Below, in pieces: positions 1 through 5,936 of a stretch of 6,194 bases of DNA (the first letter of the stretch is position 1; every line of letters begins with the position of its first letter). The translations under genes and the position numbers were made by a program. Where the stretch lies: assembly GCA_024762375.1 (NCBI GenBank), contig JANTHQ010000125.1, positions 1 through 6,194 on the forward strand. Reading direction: 5' to 3'. Under the pieces are notes generated by a model. The model saw only the letters and a list, made by a program, of their open reading frames with translations, was not told the DNA's origin and searched no databases. Origin of the DNA: Anaerolineaceae bacterium (lineage in GTDB: Bacteria > Chloroflexota > Anaerolineae > 4572-78).

Positions 1-1105
1 CGCCGGGGCGCTGGTGGCATCGTGTTTGGCAAACGGCGTGACCATCGAACAGTTGATGCGCATTGTGGATGGTTCGGCGCGGTCGGTGGAACCGATTGGC
101 CCCAAGCATCTGTTCCGGTTCAATTTGAAAGAATTTTCGCAGCGGACGTTGCAGTGGCCCCGGGTGATGTGGGGCGCATGGTCGCACTATTTGCGTCATG
201 TGGACGATATGACCGCGTTCGACCTGTTGTGGTCACTGTCGGAAGGGTTGCCGTCGGCGTTGTATGACGGGCTGGAACTGGAAAAATATGTGCGGCGAGT
301 ATTTTCGGAGATTGGGGCAACCAACAATTTTGCGGACCTGGCGCGCAAATTGTTTATCATTGCCACCGATTTGGATACCGGTGGGCGGCGCGTTTTTGGC
401 GAAAAAGATAGTTGCGACGTGCCGATTTCGCTGGCGGTGGCGGCTTCGACTGCACTGCCGCTGGTTTACAAACCTGTTCGCATCGGTGAAAAAGAATATG
501 TTGACGGCGGATTGCGGGGCACGGCCAGTTTGGATGTCGCCATTGAGCAGGGTGCGAATCTGGTCATCTGTATCAACCCGCTGGTGCCATTTGACAACAG
601 CGAGCGGAAAGCAATTCCGTTTTTGGGGAAGGATGGCGGCTATTTGAGTGACAAAGGGATGCAAGCCATCGCATCGCAGGTGTCGCGCATCACCATTCAG
701 GCGGGATTGCATTACCACATCAAACAACTGCGGCGGGCGTATCCCGAAGTAGATATTGTGCTGATTGAACCGCGCCCCGACGACCATCAGATGTTTTTTT
801 ACAATGTGATGCGCTATTCTGCGCGGCGAACCATCGCCGAACACGGTTTCGAGGCGGTGACGCTGGGGCTGGCGGAAAACCATCGCTTTTTCCGCGATAT
901 TTTACAGCGGCACAATATCTCCATCAACCGCACACTGGCAGAATCGGAGTTGCAGGAAATCCGGCAATCGGCATACGACCAGCAGGTTATCAAACACGTG
1001 CTGGAACGCCGCACCGGGGAAGATGTCGGGGTGGTGGATAAACTGAAACGCACGCTGGCAGAGTTGGAAATCGCGCTGGAAAAACGGGAGCAGGTGAACG
1101 GGTGA
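1..1105 (+). CDS. Patatin-like phospholipase, 5'-truncated by window edge
   Basis: This is probably a serine lipid acyl hydrolase of the patatin family, which uses a Ser-Asp dyad to release fatty acids from membrane or storage lipids. The frame is open from the left edge. The first full codons (from base 2) read AGALVASCLANG, the stretch that follows the nucleophile serine in the family's GxSAG elbow. Base 1 (c) would be the third base of that serine codon, so the serine and the oxyanion-hole glycines lie just outside. The second catalytic residue is visible as the DGG motif in EYVDGGLRG, with Asp at codon 503-505. It follows a typical AASTALPLVYKPV segment. The region after about 660 (RITIQAGLHYHIKQLRRAYPE, then MFFYNVMRYSARRTIAEHGF) is a family-specific C-terminal part, and the last 25 residues look like a charged helix. 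The GTG at 14 is internal to the conserved domain and is not the start. The gene ends in TGA and converges on the minus-strand SCP2 gene 42 bp away. Family call is confident; substrate is unknown. Confidence 0.92.
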   Translation, partial: AGALVASCLANGVTIEQLMRIVDGSARSVEPIGPKHLFRFNLKEFSQRTLQWPRVMWGAWSHYLRHVDDMTAFDLLWSLSEGLPSALYDGLELEKYVRRVFSEIGATNNFADLARKLFIIATDLDTGGRRVFGEKDSCDVPISLAVAASTALPLVYKPVRIGEKEYVDGGLRGTASLDVAIEQGANLVICINPLVPFDNSERKAIPFLGKDGGYLSDKGMQAIASQVSRITIQAGLHYHIKQLRRAYPEVDIVLIEPRPDDHQMFFYNVMRYSARRTIAEHGFEAVTLGLAENHRFFRDILQRHNISINRTLAESELQEIRQSAYDQQVIKHVLERRTGEDVGVVDKLKRTLAELEIALEKREQVNG

Positions 1106-1147
1106 GCCGGGTAGATATTCGCTTTGAACTAAAATTTGGGCTGAAAA

Positions 1148-1549
1148 CTACCCCAGCCCCATCGCTTTCAGCACGGCGGGGTACAATTCCCGCCCCTGAG
1201 AAAAAATTTCGCCGAGCGCGAACGTTTTCCACACCGGACCGCGCACGACCACTTTTTTGGCGGCAACTGCTTTTTTGAGCGATTGCTCGCCCAAAAAAAT
1301 TTGATGCAGCACATCGGTTGCCATTTCGACCTGCACATCCGCCCGTAATTTTTCCGCGCCAAAAGTGGCAACGGGCGGATTTTTGCGTCCGTTCAGGGTG
1401 ATGGTGCAATCGGGCGCGGTGCAGTTCAGCCGAATGACCACTTTCGATTTGCTGACGGCGCGGGTGGCGTCGCCGTTTTGCGATTGCAATTCCGAAAAAA
1501 GCGCGTTGAAAACGCGGTACACATCATCGGCAGAAGAAAATACGGGCAT
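1148..1549 (-). CDS. SCP2 sterol-binding domain protein (small lipid carrier)
   Basis: This 133-residue protein consists almost entirely of one SCP2 fold, a hydrophobic-pocket domain that binds fatty acyl chains, sterols or similar lipids in the cytoplasm. The pattern is characteristic: an N-terminal helix (DVYRVFNALFSELQ), then strands in SKSKVVIRLNC and CTITLNG, then ADVQVEMATDVLHQIFLGEQSLKKAVAAKKVVVRGPVW (about 70-107). That last part matches the family's 'adv.i..s.e.l..l..G..s..kA...gkv.v.G' signature. There is no signal peptide or membrane segment. The ATG at 1549 is supported by GAGG (1556-1559) six bases upstream; this site overlaps the TGA of the preceding acyltransferase-like gene, so the two are almost certainly co-transcribed and probably translationally coupled. 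It is the last gene of the minus-strand cluster. No clear terminator is visible in the 42 bp after its TAG. Whether it delivers acyl substrates or products to its neighbours is inference. Confidence 0.85.
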   Translation of the reverse strand: MPVFSSADDVYRVFNALFSELQSQNGDATRAVSKSKVVIRLNCTAPDCTITLNGRKNPPVATFGAEKLRADVQVEMATDVLHQIFLGEQSLKKAVAAKKVVVRGPVWKTFALGEIFSQGRELYPAVLKAMGLG

Positions 1550-1557
1550 AACGAACC

Positions 1558-2694
1558 TCAGTGGGGCAGATGCGATTTCCGCAGGGCGGCGATGGCATTT
1601 TTTATTTCGGCGCTGAGCGCCAGCGTGGCGGCAACTTCTGAACCGGCGGTATCGGCGGGAAAATCGGTGATGGGTGTGCCGAAGTCAATTGTCCAGCGGG
1701 TGGGAATGGGCAATTGCCCCAAAACGCTCATCCACGGGGCGAAAGATGCGGGCACGGTGGAATCTCCGGCGGCGACGCGGGCGGCGGTTTCCGAACCTTC
1801 CACGCCGATGATGGCGACGGGGACTATCGGCGCGCCGGTGATATTTGCCAGCCGGGCGGCGTCTTCCCACGAGATGCCGCTGTCGGAACTGTCGGTGGGG
1901 TACACGGCGACCACTTCATCCTGCGTGAGCAGTTTTTCGCCATTGTGAACATTTGCCGGCGCTTGCCCGGTTTTGTCGAAAATGATGGAGAAAAAGGGAA
2001 TGCTGGCGAATGTGGCACTGTACAGCGAGCGTACCTGCCGCATATCGGGGTGTTCGGTGGCGACGGCGGTGGCAACCATCGCCCCAATCCACGGGTATTG
2101 TCCGGTGGCATCGCCGACCAGCAGCACCCGCCCATCTTCCGGGATGTTTTCCACGCCATTGGTTTCGATGCGCCAGTATATTTTGTACAGAAAATCGAAA
2201 AACGGTTGCACGGCTTGGGCAAATTCCCAATCCATACCCCATTCGTCCGTCTCATATTCGCCGGTGATGCGCCGTTTCAGAAAATCGCGCTGATATTCCA
2301 GCGTGTAATTCAGCATGTACCACACGCCTTTCCACGTGTCCACATCGAGTAAATCGCTGCCGACGGCGTTTTGCAGACGCGACAGCAGGCGCGGGCGTTT
2401 GCCGATGATACCGCGCAGCGTGCGGCTGACCAGTTTTGCCGTGCCGCGCACCGAAAATGGCGGCGGGTTGTAATTCGGGCTGATGGCGCGAATGCGGTCT
2501 GCCAGCGCGTCCAACTCTTCGATGAGTTGCGCCCGCAGGTCATCAGCGGAGGGGGTTTCGGGCGGCGGCGATGCCGGTTCGGTGGGTTTCGGCTGGTGCA
2601 AACGGCAAAAATCGCTGCCCGGCAGTGCGAAATTTTTGCAGCGTGTGCCCTTTTTGGTTATCGCGGCGCATTGTTTGCGCGGTTGGTCGGACAT
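1558..2694 (-). CDS. PlsC-superfamily acyltransferase homologue with Cys/His N-terminal motif; active site degenerate
   Basis: A 378-residue protein related to lysophospholipid/glycerol acyltransferases, which normally pass an acyl group to a lipid hydroxyl at the membrane. Residues 9-33 carry Cys9, Cys19, Cys30 and His33 in a KKGTRCKNF...CRLH setting, resembling small zinc-ribbon-like domains (DUF5763 type). A Pro-rich linker (35-48) follows. Residues about 125-300 follow the layout of a bacterial PlsC subfamily: YQRDFLKRRITGEYE, then KIYWRIETNGVENIPEDGRVLLV, and later TGAPIVPVAIIGVE. In relatives as I remember them, the block after VLLV reads like NHSGTLPWDGAM. Here it is DATGQYPWIGAM (195-206), so catalytic His is Ala196 and Asp is Ile203. 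The later FPEG block is YPTD (265-268). Transfer activity by the usual mechanism is therefore doubtful. The frame is intact, so this is not a decayed pseudogene. The ATG at 2694 has AAGGAA (2701-2706) six bases upstream. Family membership is confident; activity is uncertain. Confidence 0.85.
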   Translation of the reverse strand: MSDQPRKQCAAITKKGTRCKNFALPGSDFCRLHQPKPTEPASPPPETPSADDLRAQLIEELDALADRIRAISPNYNPPPFSVRGTAKLVSRTLRGIIGKRPRLLSRLQNAVGSDLLDVDTWKGVWYMLNYTLEYQRDFLKRRITGEYETDEWGMDWEFAQAVQPFFDFLYKIYWRIETNGVENIPEDGRVLLVGDATGQYPWIGAMVATAVATEHPDMRQVRSLYSATFASIPFFSIIFDKTGQAPANVHNGEKLLTQDEVVAVYPTDSSDSGISWEDAARLANITGAPIVPVAIIGVEGSETAARVAAGDSTVPASFAPWMSVLGQLPIPTRWTIDFGTPITDFPADTAGSEVAATLALSAEIKNAIAALRKSHLPH

Positions 2695-2700
2695 AATGGA

Positions 2701-2706
2701 TTCCTT
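2701..2706 (-). promoter_or_regulatory. Ribosome binding site of the acyltransferase-like gene
   Basis: The minus strand reads AAGGAA here, six bases before the ATG at 2694. It lies directly downstream of the hairpin formed by the heptamer repeat, so folding of that element in the mRNA could affect access to it. That effect is inference. Confidence 0.6.
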
Positions 2707-2710
2707 TCAG

Positions 2711-2771
2711 AGAGATTGGAGATTGGTTATTGGCACTAAAAATCTCCAATCTCCAATCGCTAATCGCCAAT
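2711..2771. repeat. Palindromic element made of inverted 7-bp tandem units (ATTGGAG type)
   Basis: On the plus strand three adjacent heptamers read ATTGGAG (2715-2721), ATTGGTT (2722-2728) and ATTGGCA (2729-2735). After five bases (CTAAA), the opposite orientation begins: read on the minus strand, 2771 down to 2741 is ATTGGCG, ATTAGCG, ATTGGAG, ATTGGAG and ATT. The outer parts, 2711-2726 and 2746-2761, are complementary at 15 of 16 positions, so RNA from either strand could form a stem with a loop of about 19 bases. In the operon direction no U-tract follows, so it is not a classic intrinsic terminator. It fills the 65-bp gap between the SDR and acyltransferase-like genes and runs into the 3' end of the SDR gene. 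It is probably a dispersed repeat, which needs the rest of the genome to confirm. Confidence 0.8.
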
Positions 2772-3722
2772 TTCTTTCTGCATTTGTTTGATGCGTTTGA
2801 CGCGGGCGGCTTGGTCGGGCGAAAGGTGACGGAAATAATCGTGTTCGGCAAAGGCGCGCACGGTTTCTTCGGCGGAACGTTCCGGGAAAAAGCCAAAATC
2901 GTTTTCCATTTTTCCGGTGTCTGCTACCAGCCGGAAACGCAGAAAATCGGGATGCAATGGAAAGGTTCGGCGGCGCAGCCTGTTTGCCCGTTCGACCCGC
3001 CAGCGCAGGTATGCCACCGGATGCGGTATGGGCAGATGTACTTTCCCCGCCAGCGCGATGATGCGCGATAGCGGCAGGGGCGGGTCGGCGGCAATGTTGA
3101 ATGTACCGGCGGCGGCAGTGGTGACCGCGTGTGCCAGCGCATCGGCGGCGTCATCTTCATGCAGAACCTGCATCAGCGGGTCGAAACCCAGCAGCATCAT
3201 CGGCGCACGCTGCGATAGGAGTTCCACCAGCGGGGTGGTGGCGGTTGCGCCGACGATGTGCGCCATTCGCAGGATGGTCACGTTCAGTGCGCCGCGATAA
3301 CTTTCTGCCAGTAAATCGGTGTCGCGCAGAAATTTGGTGACGGCATCCGGCGCGGCATGCGGCAGGGGATGCGTTTCCGGCAGGTGGGCGGGCGCGCCGG
3401 GAGATGCGCCGTACACCCGCGTGCTGCTTTTGATGACCACCTGTTCCACGCCGGCGGTGGCGCACGCCGACAGCAGATTCGCGCTGGCGGCAATCTCGGC
3501 ACGACGGGGCAGGTGGCACACCGCCGAAACCTGCTCGGCGCGCAGAATATCGGCGATGCCTGCCGTCAAATCGGTTTTAATGAATGTGTCGGCGGTTTCG
3601 GGCAGGTCGGGGGCGCGGGTGTCGATGCCCACCACCCGCCATTCATCGCGGGGGATGCGCTGTGCCAGTTTTTCGCCCCAGTAGCCGGCGATGCCGGTGA
3701 TGAGTAAAGTTTTTTGGCTCAT
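2760..3722 (-). CDS. Extended-type SDR (NAD-dependent epimerase/dehydratase family) without canonical YxxxK
   Basis: A Rossmann-fold protein of 320 residues from the ATG at 3722. The nucleotide-binding motif GIAGYWG (Gly10, Gly13, Gly16) has the GxxGxxG spacing of extended SDRs. Asp34 at the end of the second strand (VVGIDTR) favours NAD(H) over NADP(H). The KSSTRVYG segment (98-105) matches the usual strand carrying the catalytic Ser/Thr. The next helix, where YxxxK is expected, reads KFLRDTDLLAE, so Phe131 and Thr135 probably sit in the Tyr and Lys positions. LRMAHIVG and TFNIAADPPLPLSRII fit the substrate-domain side of epimerase-like SDRs. An in-frame ATG at 3791 would add 23 Arg-rich residues inside the upstream gene and lacks family similarity; 3722 has a GGAA site at 3729-3732. 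The ATG overlaps the upstream TGA (ATGA), implying translational coupling. Its last codons and TAG lie in the heptamer repeat. Reduction of a fatty aldehyde or modification of a lipid head group are possible roles, not shown. Confidence 0.85.
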   Translation of the reverse strand: MSQKTLLITGIAGYWGEKLAQRIPRDEWRVVGIDTRAPDLPETADTFIKTDLTAGIADILRAEQVSAVCHLPRRAEIAASANLLSACATAGVEQVVIKSSTRVYGASPGAPAHLPETHPLPHAAPDAVTKFLRDTDLLAESYRGALNVTILRMAHIVGATATTPLVELLSQRAPMMLLGFDPLMQVLHEDDAADALAHAVTTAAAGTFNIAADPPLPLSRIIALAGKVHLPIPHPVAYLRWRVERANRLRRRTFPLHPDFLRFRLVADTGKMENDFGFFPERSAEETVRAFAEHDYFRHLSPDQAARVKRIKQMQKEIGD

Positions 3723-5896
3723 GATTGGTTCCGTTTGCTGAAAAAGATTCCGGCGAGCACCCCGGCGGTTGCCCCCGCAGCGAGCGCCCATCCGGGCAGA
3801 TTCGCGCGGTGGGATGCGCCTTTTTGGGCGCGGTCGGGCAGTTGCAGCGATTGCAGTTCGGCCAGTTTTTCGGGATGGCGGCGCAGGTCGTCCGCCAGTT
3901 CACGTTTGCGGGCAATGTCTTCATCTGTCAGAAAATGCCCATGGCTGCGCAAGCCGGAAAGTTGCAGCCCGTGTTTTTTGAAAAGGCGATAAATTTCTTT
4001 CACCCGTTCAATTTCGATATTCCGCCCGACGGTGTAATCTTCAAACCGCCCTTCCAGCGTCAGCAGGGCGGTTTCTGCCAAACAAGCATACGCCACTTTC
4101 GGCGGCAAACCGATGTCATACCCGAAATCGGGGTCGCCCGGCAGCAGAATTTCCCCCGATTCGATGACGAGCACATCGGGGCGCAGGGCGGCTTCTTCCT
4201 CGGTGATGTCGGGTGGGCGGGCGATGTCGCAGATGACCGCGCCCGGTTTGCAGCGGTTGATGTCCACGATGCGGGTGTTCAGCGCGGTGGTGGTGGTCAC
4301 AATCAAATCTGCCGCCGAAACATATTCATCGGCGCTGGTGCTGATGGTCACATTGGCGTGGGGCGTTTCGTTTTCGATGGTGCGTTTCAGTTGGATGAGT
4401 TTTTCCGGGCGCGGGGCAACCAGCGTGATATTCGGCACAGCCATCGCCAGCAATCGCGAGCATACCGAGCCGATGGAGCCGGTCGCGCCGATGACCATCA
4501 CATTCCCTTTGTGTGCGTCCGCCAAATTGGTACCCATTTTGACGGCGGCTTGTTTGGCGGTTTCCAGCGTCGCCGCCACCGTCAAACTGTTGCCGGAGGT
4601 GATGGCGATATCGGTTTTTTGCGCCACCGTGATGCCCGCATCGCCCACAACAGAGGTGAACGCACCCAGCCCCATGATGCGCGCGCCGTATCGTTCCGCC
4701 ATTCGCGCCGCGCGGATGAGTCGCCGGTACACAAAACCGGTATCGCGGCGCATCAACTCTTTCGGGGTTGCGCCCAGCGTGATGAGATAGCCTTCCGCCT
4801 TTTGCCCGGTGGCGGGGCTTTCAATTCCCTTTATTTTGCTGACAAAAAACGGGGGAAAAAATGCCGCTACCCATTCCACCAACCGGTCGGGCAAAATACG
4901 TGTCCAGCGGAACGTGGGATGTTTGTGGATGAATTCCACCGCCAGCGGATGAATCACAAATGCGAAACGATTGACCCGCGCCGATTCCGGTTGCAGGTAT
5001 TGGATGCCCGGCTGCCAGTGCAAGTCTGCCATCAGGTTGAGGTAGGTATTTTCAGTCAGCGGGGTGTCGGGGTCGGGGCGAATGGCAACCAGACATGCTT
5101 CAAACGTGGCGGCGCAGTGTTCCGACAGCGGGGCATCGCCCAACGGGGGAATGGTGGTGACGATGCCTTCTGCCCCGCGCGCGGTCAGGTCGGCAATATC
5201 GTCATTTGATGCACTTTCGGTGACAATCCATTTCCCTTTGAGCGATTTCGGCGCATATCTGCGGATACTGCCCATATCGCCCGCCAGCACATCCGCCCAT
5301 TGGAATGGCGGCATACTGCGCGGCACACCGGGGTCGCCGGGGGTGGGGAAAAGTTGGCTGAACGAAAAATCTTTCATTTGTGCCAGCGCGGGTTTGGCAA
5401 TGGTGCCGAGTGCGGCAGTGCGCCCGATGCCGATGGGGTCGGGCAGGGCAAAATAGACGATGGGGTCGGCGTGGCGCACGTTATCGGTGTATTGCCCCAG
5501 CGCTTGCGCCAGCCCGTGATGGTTGGTCAGCGGAACCATCAGCACGTGTTTTCGCGCCCAAATGCCCGGTTCGGCATCTGCCGCGAGCCGCACCGCCCAG
5601 CGTTCCATGGTGGCTTGCACGCCGCCGCCGTCCACCACCGGCGTTTTTTTCGCAATGGAAAAGAGTTTCTCGGCGGCAGAATGGGACACTTTCTGCTTGC
5701 CCAGCCGCAGCGTGCGCGTTACCCCGCGCAAGGCAATGGCATCTGCCGTGCCGTCCAGCTCGGCGATATGCGTCGCCATTTCATCCAAATTTTTGTTGCA
5801 GCCAATGTGCTGCACCGAGATTTCATGCCCCAACAGCGAGATGGTTTCGGTGCGCGGCTCGGTACTTCGATAGTGCAGGGTAACAATTTTTTTCAT
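3719..5896 (-). CDS. Fusion: quinate-5-dehydrogenase-like N-terminal region + long-chain acyl-ACP reductase (AAR) module + C-terminal membrane anchor
   Basis: A 725-residue protein in three parts. Residues 1 to about 305 match, from memory, the full length of the stand-alone family that databases name 'quinate 5-dehydrogenase' (LLGHEISVQHIG, AELDGTADAIAL, KKTPVVDGGG, HVLMVPLTNHHGLAQAL, WADVLAGDMGSIRRY, GIVTTIPPL). Residues about 309-645 align along their length with cyanobacterial acyl-ACP reductase, which makes fatty aldehydes from acyl-ACP: GLGAFTSVVG (409-418), SGNSLT (434-439), the NADPH loop GATGSIGS (470-477), and AYACLAETALLTLEG, whose Cys605 corresponds to the acyl-thioester cysteine (Cys294) of the Synechococcus elongatus enzyme. 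Residues 701-719 are a hydrophobic Gly/Ala-rich helix followed by KRNQS, a probable tail anchor after a charged helix. Cyanobacterial AAR is about 340 residues, so the fusion doubles it. The ATG at 5896 has AGAGG five bases upstream. It is the first gene of the cluster. Reductase activity is likely; chain length, and ACP versus CoA use, are unknown. Confidence 0.88.
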   Translation of the reverse strand: MKKIVTLHYRSTEPRTETISLLGHEISVQHIGCNKNLDEMATHIAELDGTADAIALRGVTRTLRLGKQKVSHSAAEKLFSIAKKTPVVDGGGVQATMERWAVRLAADAEPGIWARKHVLMVPLTNHHGLAQALGQYTDNVRHADPIVYFALPDPIGIGRTAALGTIAKPALAQMKDFSFSQLFPTPGDPGVPRSMPPFQWADVLAGDMGSIRRYAPKSLKGKWIVTESASNDDIADLTARGAEGIVTTIPPLGDAPLSEHCAATFEACLVAIRPDPDTPLTENTYLNLMADLHWQPGIQYLQPESARVNRFAFVIHPLAVEFIHKHPTFRWTRILPDRLVEWVAAFFPPFFVSKIKGIESPATGQKAEGYLITLGATPKELMRRDTGFVYRRLIRAARMAERYGARIMGLGAFTSVVGDAGITVAQKTDIAITSGNSLTVAATLETAKQAAVKMGTNLADAHKGNVMVIGATGSIGSVCSRLLAMAVPNITLVAPRPEKLIQLKRTIENETPHANVTISTSADEYVSAADLIVTTTTALNTRIVDINRCKPGAVICDIARPPDITEEEAALRPDVLVIESGEILLPGDPDFGYDIGLPPKVAYACLAETALLTLEGRFEDYTVGRNIEIERVKEIYRLFKKHGLQLSGLRSHGHFLTDEDIARKRELADDLRRHPEKLAELQSLQLPDRAQKGASHRANLPGWALAAGATAGVLAGIFFSKRNQS
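3729..3732 (-). promoter_or_regulatory. Ribosome binding site that fixes the SDR start at 3722
   Basis: The minus strand reads GGAA six bases before the ATG at 3722, inside the 3' end of the upstream reductase-fusion gene. This site and the ATGA overlap (3722-3719) support the shorter SDR start over the in-frame ATG at 3791. Confidence 0.5.
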
Positions 5897-5918
5897 AGAC
5901 GCCTCTATTGACCCGTCT
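5897..5918 (-). promoter_or_regulatory. Leader of the reductase-fusion gene: ribosome binding site in the loop of a short hairpin
   Basis: On the minus strand the bases just before the ATG contain AGAGG (5906-5902), five bases from the start. AGACG (5918-5914) and CGTCT (5901-5897) could pair as a 5-bp stem abutting the ATG, leaving the AGAGG in a 12-base loop. The ribosome binding site is well supported; the hairpin is short and may have no role. Confidence 0.5.
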
Positions 5919-5936
5919 GAAAAAAGGTTGAATTTT

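Noticed and set aside
14..16. GTG as the start of the patatin gene
   Set aside because: The codons before it continue the conserved AGAL segment that follows the nucleophile serine, so the true start is outside the window.
233..883. A 216-codon open frame on the minus strand
   Set aside because: It is antisense to the patatin gene, which has the DGG motif and family-wide similarity; this frame has none.
1106..1147. Possible bidirectional terminator between the convergent genes
   Set aside because: Only weak pairing is visible (GGGCT 1138-1142 with AGCCC 1155-1159), with no U-tract on either strand, and half of it lies in coding sequence.
2711..2771. CRISPR-like array
   Set aside because: The units are 7 bp, directly adjacent with no spacers, and inverted in the middle.
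3723..3791. Upstream ATG extending the SDR by 23 residues
   Set aside because: The extension is Arg/Gly-rich, lies inside the upstream gene and precedes a textbook Rossmann start; the ATG at 3722 has its own GGAA site and an ATGA overlap.
3725..5209. A 494-codon open frame on the plus strand
   Set aside because: It is antisense to the reductase-fusion gene. Its product is rich in Arg, Gly, His and Gln with no recognisable domain, while the minus-strand frame has clear AAR motifs.
5300..5911. A 203-codon open frame on the plus strand
   Set aside because: It lies antisense to the N-terminal region of the fusion gene and has biased composition and no family resemblance, as expected of a shadow frame in GC-rich DNA.
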